From assembly GCF_016086655.4 (NCBI RefSeq), contig NC_052137.2, positions 40,134,007-40,198,006 of the forward strand: a stretch of 64,000 bases of DNA. Direction: 5' to 3'. Under the pieces are notes generated by a model. That model was not told the DNA's origin. It made no database searches and worked only from the letters and a program-made list of their open reading frames with translations. Origin of the DNA: Lepeophtheirus salmonis. Lineage: Eukaryota; Arthropoda; Copepoda; Siphonostomatoida; Caligidae. Shown one piece after another: positions 1 through 11,138 of this stretch; within the stretch, counting starts at the first letter, position 1; every line of letters begins with the position of its first letter. Both the position numbers and the translations under genes were made by a program.

Positions 1-1299
1 TTCCTACAACTGTTATATTAATATTTTTACTAAAAAGGGGGGCTACTGCCTCTCCGGCCCAGCCCTTGTGGACACTCCTGTATATGTTCCTTATGTTTCA
101 AGAAAGTAATTTTCCTATTACTTTACATAGTTACGACCGTAAAACTAGGAATCATGTTTCATTTTAAAAAGCTAAAAAATATTTTAAAAGCGTATCATAT
201 TTCCTATATGTAGATTATATTTATTGTAAGTTCAGGGAAAATAAAATTACATATTTATATATTGTGAAAAACAATTGACCAGGTCTACAAAATGTTACTC
301 GCTCAAAAATCCTAATTATATATATTAATATCTGGTCAATTAATCACAAGTCTACAATTTTTTTTTTTGTATCAAATCTGGTTTTTGAGAATTTTTGATT
401 CGAACTTTTGTGTATTTTTATTTCTATAATGAGATATGAAGCAAAAAATAATTCTTTTCTATTAACTTGTGTTATCAATTTATCTTTTATTACCATGTAT
501 AAATGTTTTTAGAGAGCAACCCAATTTCTCTAGCGTTTTTACAGCTATATACTAACGATTTTTAGCTATTAATTTATCATATTTTATGCCCTCATTTTTA
601 ATATTTGGTATTCAATTGTTAGTAGTTTTTTTAGTTGGTGTTTTAACAGTAGAAAGTGTGTATGAATAAACAGCCTTTCAAATTCTCGTCAAACTTAAGC
701 TAGCGTTGAGTTTTGAAAATTTATTGGGTTTTAAAATTTATTGGGATTTTTTCTTTAGTCCTTACATTGAAAATTTCGATCCAAACTACACCTTATCTGT
801 GAAATCTGGTATTTTTTTTATTTTTCAATACAACCCTGAGGTCTTAAAAATAAAGTCTATTATGTGTCACTTAGGTTTAAGTTATCTCTATGATTAGGGA
901 TGCGAGTAGTTTGTTGAGTTTAGGATAATGGGCAAATATTTATTCGGTTATTTCTTGAGAGGCTTTCTAGAGCTTGAGGTGCATTATCTGTAACCGTTAA
1001 GCTTATTAGGAGCTTAATCTTTCCTTTAACTTTAAGAATTCGGCTGATGCCTATATCATTGCTGGGCATTTTTTTAGTGTTACTATAAAAATGGACTGAA
1101 ATTTATAGTCTTTTTAAGATCTGATTTTTTTTTAAATACTTATAATGGGTTTTCTATTAATGCTAATTCTAGAACTAGGTGTTATAATGATTCAAAGGTA
1201 TCTGTTGATATTATTTGAAGTCATTGTACGTTTCTGAAACTTATCCGACTAATTTAGTAGTTTTAAAAAACTTCAAATTATATGTTTAGAAATATGATT
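1..1299. other. AT-rich stretch without a gene
   Basis: No frame on either strand resembles a protein I know. The only structure seen is a pair of perfect 10-bp inverted arms (AATTGACCAG at 273-282 and its complement at 332-341) and T runs near 360. Confidence 0.6.
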
Positions 1300-1600
1300 T
1301 TAATTTATTATTCTGTAATAGCATTTAATTTTGACATCGACAAAGGCTTTCAGCCAGCCAAAAATACTGGTTTCTATAATAAATTATTATAGAAATTGTC
1401 AAAATTAAAAAAAAAAGTATAACTTACGATGTTTTAGAAATTATTAATTTAGAAATAAAATGTCTTCTAATTATTTTCTGATAGCTCTGATTTCGATTTA
1501 GACAAATACTTTAACCCAGCCAAAAGGATGGTTTCTATCAGAAACTAAACAGAAATTGCCTAAATTACAAGGAGAGAGGTTTTTAGGTTTAAAAAAAAAA
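1300..1600. repeat. Tandem degenerate duplication with nested palindromes
   Basis: Two diverged units of about 160 bp lie head to tail, sharing GACAAA, then CCAGCCAAAA, then TGGTTTCTAT. In unit 1 a perfect 13-bp outer stem (1324-1336 with 1397-1409) encloses a short CCAG/CTGG hairpin (1354-1370) and a 12-bp hairpin (1371-1382 with 1384-1395). In unit 2 the outer stem (1496-1505 with 1556-1565) keeps 9 of 10 pairs, and one pair has changed from T:A to A:T on both sides. Unit 2 also has a 10-bp inverted repeat, 1475-1484 with 1535-1544. The origin is unknown: it could be a MITE pair, a satellite seed or a structured RNA. Confidence 0.6.
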
Positions 1601-2684
1601 AGGTAGAAATAACTGCAACACAGTTCAGAGTTATAATAATAACATAATTTTCTTTTAAATTTCCTTGTGCAGTAGTTCAGAACTGTTAAGAAAAATTCCT
1701 TATAATGGGAGGCTTCAATGGAGATCTCTTAGTTGATCTTTGCATTAATTAAAGATCTGATTTTTATGTCGAACCTATGGACCAGACTAATGTATTTTTA
1801 GAATCTTTAAGTATCAAAGTATTTAGCTATTTTATCATTTCTGTCCCTCCTAAGGCAATTACTTGACGATTACATACCCAGATGATAGATTAGTAACTTT
1901 TACCACTTTAAAACAAATTGTTGGTGAGATTCAACACTTATATGATATTTTCCCAAGCAGATATATTTATTAATGATTCTTTTTCGAAACCAATGTAGAT
2001 TTTTGCAAAGAAAAGCGATTCACAAAATGCTAGATTGTTACTATACTCCGGTCAATCAGATACAAGTTCAATTAAAAGAATTTTACGAATATAACATTGA
2101 GCGTATTTGAAATTAATCAATTGGAGAAAAAGTATCTCACCTTTTTTATCTACCTTTCGATTGTAACATCTTATACGCTATATTAATTCAGTAATTGAAT
2201 GAATAAATAAATTATATTTAACTGTTGAATATTGTATAACAGTGATGCATTTAAACATCTTCAACTTAAAGTACTGTAATTTACAGGATATGAAAATATA
2301 TTACATAATTACCTTATACAAGCATATATACTAAAATGTCAAGCTTTTGAAAGTAGTTTATCTACTTCCTAGTTGTAAAAGATGATAAAAAAACTACTTT
2401 CCATATCCTAATAATTGAATACCAAACATATAAAAAAAAACAAGAATATACGAACGACTAAATAACGATGTAGTACTGCTGTAAAAAAAAACACTCTGCA
2501 AACACGCAATCATAGAGTCGGCATTGCTTTGCTCTCAATTTGTATACGAGTATATCTCACAACATAGCAATGAATTTTTTCTTCGTAGTGGTGTCCTTGT
2601 AATTGTGCTAATCGTTTGATTTTTTTAGCTGGTCCGTTTTTTTTTGTTTTTTTTTGGAATTGGTAATCTGAAGAAGAAATTTTC
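1601..2684. other. AT-rich stretch without a gene
   Basis: Nothing recognisable on either strand beyond short A/T runs. Confidence 0.55.
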
Positions 2685-3000
2685 TTTCGCTTGCAGTTGT
2701 CAAAGTTATTTAATTCCTGTGTAGTGAACATTCTTTCCTAAATAGATGCAATTATATTCAAAACCTGATCAATTGTGTGTGCTCATAAAAGAGGGAGAGA
2801 CACCCTGAGGATTTGTTTCAGATTTAAAATTATAAGTCCTTGTTGTACTTAGCGTAGAATTGAGGATATACATCGGAGTAATTCTTGCCCATTTTTTTAT
2901 TTATTTCCTTCTTCCCCTCATTCCTCGTCACAGCTGATGGTAGCTGATTTAATAAAACGTCATGAGGATTATTCCATGGACATCTCTAGCTATCTGGACT
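2685..3000 (-). repeat. Family A interspersed repeat, reverse copy
   Basis: Read on the minus strand this matches the family A layout seen at 19.8, 22.8, 32.3, 33.5, 35.8, 40.6 and 41.2 kb: a GACGTTTTATTAAATCAGCT block, the core CCTCAATTCTAC, a TTTTATGAGCACACAC block, a CAGGTTTTGAATATAATTG block, then GTTCACTAC and AATTAAATAA. The short minus-strand open frame at 2510-2731 overlaps its edge and is not a gene. The boundaries are approximate. Confidence 0.65.
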
Positions 3001-3129
3001 ACATGCAGATGAATATAAAAGCTCGCTGGCTCTAAGTCACGGCTTATTATTAAAATTAATTAGTCATTATTTTCAGTAGTTGAAGATTTATTATTTATTA
3101 AGCTTCAGAATTTCGATCGTCACTGTTAA

Positions 3130-4830
3130 GTTTAAGGTGATGGGATGGAAGTGATGTGCCCCCGGATGTCATCAAGTTTATGATGGTACCCCCAAAATCC
3201 TAAGATCCTATACCATAGTTTCCTTGGTTTTAATGTGTCCCCTAATCTGGAACTTGCATCCAAATGGGAGAGGACTGTTCCAAGACAGAATAATGCTCTC
3301 AAAGTGAATTCAAAAATATAGACAATTATTAAGAATTCAAGACGTTGCAGCATCCATTTCACAAAATCGGATTATATTAACAATTCCTTAGACCATAGAC
3401 TGGGAAGTGGTCGTCAACTTAATCGACCACTGGAAGTAAGATAGGCTCTCATGGCACAAGCTCAAAAAAAGGTTTTAGCTTTGGGTAAAATGTTCTAAAT
3501 TGAATTACTTAACTTTTCAGGAGACTGAAAATGAATGCTGTGTCTTCAATGTGGCCAAACCCTTCGCTCTACCTCTCTTCTCCTTCGTCTCTTCCTAGAC
3601 CCACCCGAGCATTCATTAGTGGCCTACAACTACAGCTCGAAAACGAGTGTCAGGAAGCCTTGGAGCACAAAATGTTTTGGAAAAAGAGACGCTAACCGTT
3701 AACGAGCTTTATGACAAGTTGTTACTTGAACCGTTACCGTTGGGATTTATACTAATTAAATCCCCCAAATTGACTCTTGCTAACCTGGGAGCGACTGTAA
3801 GTAGGGGTCTTGATATTAAGGCTAGCCTAAAAATTCAAGAAGACCTTACGTTTCGAACTTTTTATGGGCATTATACGCTAAGGAATAGTTATGTCTCCCA
3901 CTGTCTTACTATAAAGGCGAATGTCATCAAATCAGTTACTGAAGGAATCAACGTTGCTGCGTATTTAGGATCAAAAGTGTTCTTGAATAATGAAGAGACT
4001 TATAAAATAATAATAGGCTTATTGAACCGACTACTTGCATACTCAGACTTGGACCCAATTCATTCTTCGAAATTGTCTTTCGTCATAGAAAAGATAACAT
4101 TTATCTTCAAGAACCCCAATAGAATTAGACTTTCACCTTGTCTTCTCTCTGTTTGTATTATGTGGCAAAATGTTAGTACGGCCCTTTATGATCAAATATT
4201 TTAAGTCGAATTGCCTTTCAGTTCCATATCCCAAGTATCTTAGAACTATGTATACTGTAGTTACCGTATAGACTGGACTAATTTCATCTATAGTTAAATA
4301 TCTTGGAACAAGGATCCAGCACCTTAACAGCAGAGAACGTAATGTCAATCTTATAATCGACGAGGTCTACTAAGCATAAAGAGTCGAGTTTGTTGGAGGG
4401 GAGTTCATGGGGCGAGAGAACAACCAATCAACTAAAACGGTCCTTACATTTATGACCAAATCCTTTGAAGGAAACTACATGGATATGGTAGCACTTATAC
4501 CATTTGCTAAATTAAACACTGAATTCCGCTATAGCAGATATACTCTAATTATGAAAACCATATGTCAAATCGGATTTATCGTTGTGACCGTATTAGTTGA
4601 CAAGAAGTTCTTCACTCATTTTATATCTGGTGGTAAGCTTCAGACATCAATTAATCACCCACACAACATCAATAGAAAAGTTAATCTCATTTTCGACATT
4701 TTAAGATATCATATCATACTCAAAGTTGTAAGGTGTAGAAGAAGTACTGAAGCCTCATCTCAAGTTTATGGATAAAAAAGACAAAACAGTTTTATCAGAC
4801 AAAAACTGAGATTCATATTAATGAAAGAAA
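3130..4830 (+). pseudogene. P-element-like transposase relic with THAP domain
   Basis: A broken DNA transposase of the P-element/THAP9 family. The THAP zinc-finger parts are visible: CAPGC at 3155-3169 and CSIHFTKSDYI starting at 3346, in different frames, so at least one frameshift lies between them. A 185-codon open stretch (3647-4204) ends in LSPCLLSVCIMWQ then ALYDQIF, a conserved segment before the catalytic core. After another frameshift the core continues with PYPKYLRTM and LIIDEVY, with the first acidic residue at 4359-4361, interrupted by in-frame TAG and TAA codons at and beyond this block. The open frame 4407-4775 gives the RNase H-like portion with LVDKKFF (second Asp, 4599-4601) and NLIFDILRYH. 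No clear GTP-binding or C-terminal part follows. Terminal inverted repeats were not found. The family call is firm, the ends are not. Confidence 0.82.
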
Positions 4831-5325
4831 GATGCAAATAGAAGTTATTTTTCATAAATAACTCTTTTTTGAAAGATTATAAAATAAAAATAAATGCCTT
4901 GTTCAAGAAATAAAACGTCGTATTTTATGAACTAGTGAGACAGTTTGTATTATAATTATAAAAGGGTTCAATATGTTTCTTATTTGGCATAAAGGAACTC
5001 TGAAAATACATTTAATAATAACATATAAGACACTTGAAATCAAAAACTAGATTTCAGTAGTAAAAATTCAAAATGTTTGTGTGTAATATACAGTACCAAA
5101 ATAGTATATAAATTTACTTACGACATCTTTCAGACTAAAATACTCATAATGATAGGCCAAGTAGAGGAATGTTATAGATATGTTGTTAAAAGCTATACTT
5201 CTTATCTACAATATTACATTTTATACAAAATCATGTAAATATCTCTATTCAACTCGATAATTATCGTGACCAGTAATTTAATTCCCTGTAAAATTCATCC
5301 TCGGACATTTCATTCCCACTTTCAT
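4831..5325. other. AT-rich stretch without a gene
   Basis: No coding or repeat signal recognised. Confidence 0.5.
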
Positions 5326-5756
5326 ATTTAATGACGTCATACGGTTAAAACCAGTTAGCAGTTTTTATGTATGTAGGGAGGCCTGGGCAGTCGTCATTGC
5401 AGATGATTGATGACTTTTGAGGTATGGTATACGGATATGAAGGATTTATTTGGTATGGATTAGAAATGCCGTCTCCATAAGTCTTAAATAGGGCTAGGAA
5501 TGGAATCCTGATCTGTACATATTGTTCAGACCTAGGGAAGTGGAAGTAAATGACGTCATTACTCTTCCTTGCTATCGTCTATGATTACCACTACACCCTC
5601 TCATCAATTTCATCATCCCTATCTATCTTATCACCGTTCAGATCTACGTAAATAATCAGTAAGATTGCTCGGGCCCCTCACAGTCTTCTCTAAATCACAT
5701 ACAATCACCTACTTTAAGTTCACCTCTGGATTAAAACCGTATGATGTCATTAAATG
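5326..5756. mobile_element. 431-bp MITE with TGACGTCA in its terminal repeat
   Basis: The ends are inverted repeats of about 29-30 bp: ATTTAATGACGTCATACGG then TTAAAACCAG at 5326-5354, and its near-complement at 5726-5755, differing by about three changes. A TTCAT direct repeat flanks both ends (5321-5325 and 5757-5761), consistent with a target-site duplication. Perfect TGACGTCA octamers, the CREB/ATF consensus, lie at 5332-5339 and 5551-5558; the right terminal repeat has a one-base variant. There is no open frame, so this is non-autonomous. The superfamily is unassigned. Confidence 0.75.
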
Positions 5757-6554
5757 TTCATTTTTAAAGTCCACGGATTGAATTTACTTGCAATGAATTT
5801 ACTCCAAAGGAAATGACCTAGCACCGCTAATTAAAGAGGAACACTATAAAATAATCGTTCTTTTTTTTCCGATATTTTAAAGATTTTAAAATCCAAACGC
5901 TTACATAACAGAGCCTTTTTCGGACAATTGAAGGCTATTTATTTGCTTTAATGAAAAAAAATAAATATATTTTGCGGATACTATAGCTTCAAACTTTTGT
6001 CATTAGGATAAAATATATGCAAAATTTTATATTTTGCGTTAATAAAAGATTTCCCCACATAAAAAGCTAAAGAGTTTATTTCAAATTTAAAGATTCTTCC
6101 ATAAAATTGGGAATGCGCAAAATAAGTGGAATTGAATGAACGTATAATGAACATTTATGCATACGTGTATGTCAAAGCAAATGCAAAAGCCACACCATTT
6201 AATTCGTGGTGTAATGTGAGTTTATGAAGAATTTATGTTCATATATTATTTTCTATTTGAAAGTGCAAAGTCCCCTCTTTCGATGTATCTTATTATCTAA
6301 GATATTTTTGTTCATTCAAATAAATATGTCTTGTTCCGTTTAGAGCAATAAATGTGTGGAATCCATAATAAGATAACATCACATAAATATTCATATATAT
6401 ATTTACTGTTTTTGCATTAAAAAAGGTGTCTTATTCTTCTTTTTTTGCATTTTATACCATGTAAAATTTAAATGAAGCTTATTTGGAAGAATTAATATAT
6501 TTTGAGGAACAACAATGTGTTAGATTCTACTTTTCTATGCAAAAAAAATAAATG
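5757..6554. other. AT-rich stretch without a gene
   Basis: No coding or repeat signal recognised. Confidence 0.5.
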
Positions 6555-6679
6555 AAGGGTGTAACCCTGACAATTTGGCAAATGTTTGAGAGGAGAGCAG
6601 TTAAACTGTCCAGACGTTTTATTAAATCAGCTGCGAAGATACAGGAGAGAAATGAAATAAACACAGACCCCACTCGTAT
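6555..6679 (+). repeat. Left half of a repeat split by a mariner insertion
   Basis: Starts GTAACCCTGACA and carries the GACGTTTTATTAAATCAGCT block of family A. It stops exactly where the mariner terminal repeat begins. The remainder of the same kind of repeat resumes on the far side at 7652. Confidence 0.65.
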
Positions 6680-7651
6680 ACTGGTATAGGAAAAGTAATG
6701 AGACCCTCTAAAAATACAGTTTTGAATAGGATTTGTTGATCAAATCTTAAAGTTCCGACTATTTTTGAATACCTTAGATTGTAAGCCTTTGTTTGATGTA
6801 CATGATGTAAAAAAAAATTATGTATATTATGTTATGGAGGCAAGAAAGCCATGATAGCCAGTTCAATCCGCGCTCGGATGACCACCTGGGACATCATGAA
6901 AGCCTTAAACATCAGTAAGGGTATATGTAGTGTCAGAAATCATATGGCTGATGGGTACAACCTTAAGGGTAAGCCAAAGAGGGGAGGACCCACCAAAGTG
7001 AAGCCTGTTAAACGTCATGGGGGCATTTACGGTCAACCGAACGATGAAACGTCAGAGTACGCCAAGAAGAAGAAGGTGCATCGCTCTACTGTAGGCAAGG
7101 TCATACAAAAGGCTGGATGAAGGTCACTTAAAAGAATTGAGATGGTGTTGAAGGAAAATGTGGTCCCATAGATCACCAAGACCATAAAGAAGTCCAACTA
7201 GGTCATGTACTTATTTCACCAGGAAGGGGCTCTAGCCCATACTGCTAATATTATACATGCGAGGATGGGTAGCAACATGAACTACTGGTCCAGTAACCTT
7301 TGGCCCCCTCAGAGCCCAGATCAGAATCCACTGGATTACTCCATTTGGTGGCAAATAGTGAAGAAGGTCTGCAAATTCCACCACCCAAATTTGATGCTCT
7401 AAAGACCTCCGTTAACTAGCACTGGAGGATTATGAAAAAGGACTTTGTTGCAAATGTGTGCAAAGCGTTCCAGAGGTGGGTGGAGGCTGTCATTGAGGCT
7501 GAAGGTGGTCAGATTCATAATTAATGCGTATTTTTATATTAATAAGTATTATAAAATAAAATTTTCTAAGTATAACATCATCCTGATCAACTATGGTTAT
7601 TTTAATGATATCTTAGAGGCATGTCTCGGTACTTTTTCTACGTCTGGTATA
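6680..7651 (+). pseudogene. DD36D mariner-like transposase, internally deleted
   Basis: The terminal inverted repeats match each other (about 6681-6712 and 7612-7649, core GTAGAAAAAGTAC) and TATA flanks both ends. The 6851 frame gives the paired-type DNA-binding part (RARMTTWDIMKALNISKG, then SEYAKKKKVHRSTVGKVIQK). The first-Asp region is missing and the sequence jumps to ENVVP, then QEGALAHTAN and SPDQNPLDYSIWW. Counted here, 36 residues separate the second acidic position from the Asp of PLDY. The second position is Glu instead of Asp. Stop codons break the middle and the tail. Copies of the same family lie at 41.9, 45.0 and 63.5 kb. It cannot encode an active enzyme. Confidence 0.88.
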
Positions 7652-7935
7652 CCAATGATATAGATGTATATTACTCCGATGTCGATTCTTAATTCTACTT
7701 CAAGTACAAAAAGGGCTGAAACTTATAACTCTCAAAGAAATCATCAATGTCACTCCACGTTTTATGTGTACACGCACTGGTTATTACTGTATACTTAAAT
7801 GTTCCAATCTCAAGATTTAAAATAATATAGATCACAGCTTTGAATAATAAAAAAACCCCCGTTAGATTGTCCACTAGAAAAAGCGGCTCCCGCTGTTTAA
7901 GACATCGGACACTCAATACACTCAACTTACTAGGG
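7652..7935 (+). repeat. Right half of the split repeat (family B end)
   Basis: Resumes with ATTACTCCGATGTCGATTC, the shared core, then runs into the family B tail CTAGAAAAAGCGGCTCCCGC and TTTAAGACAT. The same tail is at 8.8 and 16.2 kb. Together with 6555-6679 it shows that family B begins like family A but ends differently. Confidence 0.65.
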
Positions 7936-8099
7936 TCTATCCAGAATTACCCGGCCAGTCTAAGGGATGGCAGTATTTCTTTAAAAAATGACTGTTTTAT
8001 AAATTTCACAATCTATAAAGCATAAGTTTCAAGTTTGAAGGTATGAAGCTGCTTAGTATGTGTTTGTGTCATTCATACAAATTGGGTACTAAACTTTTA

Positions 8100-8540
8100 T
8101 GTGAAAGCCCTCAGACCAACCAATACAAAAGTTGAACTGGATTCTACTCTTGGTGAGTCTGTTCCTCGTTTAACAAAGTAAGACTTGGGCTAGCTGAGTT
8201 AAAACGAGGCCGTATGAGCTGGCATGACGAACATCTTAGTCGTCCACCAAATTAAGTAACGACTCTAGAAATTGTGAAGTAAATCCTCAAAGGAACACTT
8301 GTGGATCATGGACTGAAAGTATCCGAGCTAGTAGACATTTTAAGCATTTCAAAAAGCACTGTTCATTGCATATTATCTGAAAATTAGGACTTGAGACAGA
8401 TAGGTACCGCCTTACCTCATACTTGAGCAAAAAATGTATTGTGAAGAAGTTTAGTTTGAGTGACACAGCAACAAAGCAGTATTTTTTTTATAAAAAGAGT
8501 TTAGAGCTTTAGAAGGAAATAATGCTAAAAAAAATTTTTT
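8100..8540 (+). pseudogene. Mariner transposase N-terminal relic
   Basis: In shifting plus-strand frames the segment reads FKRGRMSWHDEH, TTPEIVK, then VDHGLKVSELVDILSISK and STVHCILSEN. This is the helix-turn-helix and GRP-type linker of DD34D mariner transposases (known family pattern: a short-linker KVRELADIVGISKSTVHRIL type). Only the DNA-binding half is present; the catalytic half is absent and a family B repeat begins directly after it. Stops and frameshifts are frequent, so this is an old fossil. Confidence 0.7.
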
Positions 8541-8599
8541 TTTTTTAACTTTTTGTTTCGTTGTTAGATCGGATACTTTTTGGGACCGCCCTCATATAG

Positions 8600-8870
8600 G
8601 CTGGAATTAGTTTGATAACGATCCTCAATTCTACTCCGAGTCGAATAAAGACTTACACTAATAACTCCTGAACAAACTTTCCATGTTACTCTCATTTTTC
8701 ATGAATGAACAAAGTACTAGTTATTACTTCATACTTTGACGTTTTGTCTTCAAGAATTAAATAAATACTAATGATAACAGTTTTGGAAAAAAACAAACTT
8801 GTGGGGAGTGCAAACTAGAAAAAGCCACTCCCACTTTTTAAGACATATTTTATACACCTCTGTCTATGCT
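8600..8870 (+). repeat. Family B interspersed repeat
   Basis: Begins near TATAGGCTGGAATTAGTTTG, followed by the shared core ATCCTCAATTCTACTCCGAG and GACTTACACTAATAACTCC, and ends with the B tail CTAGAAAAAGCCACTCCCAC then TTTAAGACATATTTTATACA. The TATAG(A/G)CTGGAATTA lead-in is also found before the core of the family A copy at 40.7 kb. Confidence 0.65.
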
Positions 8871-9542
8871 ACATGTATTGTATTGGCAAACTGCAAAGGT
8901 TCTTCTTTCCTTTCTCATCTTTTTTATTTAATATGTGTTGATTATGTACTTTGTTGTATTTTAATGGTATAAATAGCCCATCATCATTTATGTATGTAGA
9001 GTAGTGTACTTGTATGAGCCTGCCTGTTCCACAGACGCATGGGAAGGGGACACATTTGGACACTAAATAGTGGTGCCCAAATAATTTAAACATTCACATA
9101 AATAATGCTATTCATAACTTATGTTTGTCATTTTGAATCGAATGTTAAAGTACCTAATTTATTCCAGAACAATAATAAAAAACCAAGAACGATATGTTTT
9201 TTTGGGTAGCCTCCTGGGTTTCCTAAAAAAAAAAGGTTTTTTATCACAAAAAAAAGTTTATTACCATAACCTTTTTAAATTAAACCCTGTTCAACCCCAA
9301 GTCAATAAACTAACCTACTCTTAAATTGCCGACAGTAAATATCGCTTAATACATGCACCAACTACATAACAACTTAAGAATTACTTTACCTCCAAATAAA
9401 TTAGTATCTTGCGTAATATCCAGTACTTCAATGGAATGCTTATGGGCCATAGGTACTTCAAAATATTAGTTATACAATGTCACTATTTGGCTTTATTTAA
9501 CAGATTAAATTATCATAAGTGTTTATTTGAATTGCAGCAATC
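8871..9542. other. AT-rich stretch without a gene
   Basis: Short open frames at 8869-9093 and 9121-9324 have no recognisable similarity and look like chance. Confidence 0.45.
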
Positions 9543-9669
9543 CAAGACAAATTAACTGGCTAATGCAATATCCCGTTCGTGTTACTACCTGAAGAATTAT
9601 TGAACATATTGAATTCTCATTTTTAGTGTTCATTCAAGACGGATTAACTGGCTAATGCAATCTCCCCTT
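9543..9669 (+). repeat. Two direct repeats of about 35 bp
   Basis: CAAGACAAATTAACTGGC at 9543 and CAAGACGGATTAACTGGC at 9635, each followed by TAATGCAAT and a C-rich end, lie 92 bp apart. No coding context. Confidence 0.6.
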
Positions 9670-11138
9670 CCCTTCTAATTTTTCGTAGTAGAATTAAGAA
9701 TAAAAACTGTTGATAGACAGAAAGAAACGGGGGAGGAGGAGAAAGATTCAAAAGTTTATTTTTGTATATATAAAATTTTGTATCTAAATTACATGTGTCC
9801 TTGGATAACTACCATTGTCTTATTCATATCCACGTTCCTCCTCTTTCTCTCGTTCGTCCTGCATTCTTTTTATTTAATAGTTTGTGTCTAACACACCATG
9901 TCAAGACACAATACCACACAATTAATGAAAACCCCTTTCGTCATCTTGAAATATATTGGTCGTTCAAGAGGATTTTTATTCAAAAATTATATGAAAAACA
10001 TTTAAATACCTATATATTTTTCAGATACTATTTTTAACAAATTCAAATTTTGAACAAAAATACCAGAAAAGTAACTAATTTATGAAATACACTCATAATA
10101 CTGCAATTTAATTAATGTCTTATTGAATTTGTACATACCAATTCAAACATTATAACGTGAAGTCAGTTATTTTTATTCGCTATGAGTATTTTTTTTTCCC
10201 AGAAAACCTGTCGTGGAAAGGACTCAAAGTTTAATGTGCCTTACTTATGATTGAATCAGTATACCAAGAAAATTGCTATCGTCGTTTTTAACTGCGAAGG
10301 GTTTTAGTCCTTGGGATATTTTTTCCTTGGGAATTGAATTATGTTGCTTAACTTTTATGAATGCAAAATGGTGATAATTATGGGATATCATTAGAGATGA
10401 AATTTGAAATATCATATATAAAGTAAAGACTACATGACGAGTGGGAAAATGGATAGGATAAACAAGGTGGGGAACTGAGGAGACAGAGCTCTTGTTTTAG
10501 AAGGAAAAAACTTAGAGTGTGTAATCTGAGCAAATAATGGTAGAAATGCAAAAATAAATATGCAAGTAAAGGCCAAAAATGCAGATCAATCTTATTTATA
10601 TAATTTGGGCATCACTTGTAATCATATACCGAGTCAAAAACCACAGTCTATTCATTGTTATTGTTTTGTTGAAAGTTTCAAATTTCCACACCTCTTTCGA
10701 ATTTTCTAGCTACTAAAGATATTCGTTGAACTTTTAATAAAAGGCAATATATAGCTAAATATAATTACTCTCAATATTGAACTATTCTTTATCTAGCACA
10801 TCTAAACATGTTGACACCCTAGATTACAAAATGAGTAAAGGAAATCAACGTTGTAAACACTAATTCTACATCAAAATGAAAAATAAGGGAAAACAACATT
10901 TGTTTTTATATAAGTACATATAAAATATTATTTGTGGGTAGGTCCATATATTTTCATCATAATCTTTTTGTCGATTCAACAAGATATATGTTTGTTAACA
11001 AAGCGATAGAGATTAGAGCCGTCATGTGACAAAATAATACGACTCCTTGTTTGACAATTTTATTTTTTATGTATTTTCTAACATAGAGGGCGCTGTGAAA
11101 ATGCATCTCTTGCAAGTGTAATTTTAAAAACAATGTCA
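9670..11138. other. AT-rich stretch without a gene
   Basis: No gene or mobile element recognised. The open frame 9795-10037 has no identifiable features. Confidence 0.45.

Noticed and set aside
1324..1409. Protein-level similarity between the two tandem units (FDIDKGFQPAK and FDLDKYFNPAK)
   Set aside because: A one-base length difference just after this block and nearby stops break both frames; nucleotide-level structure explains the conservation equally well.
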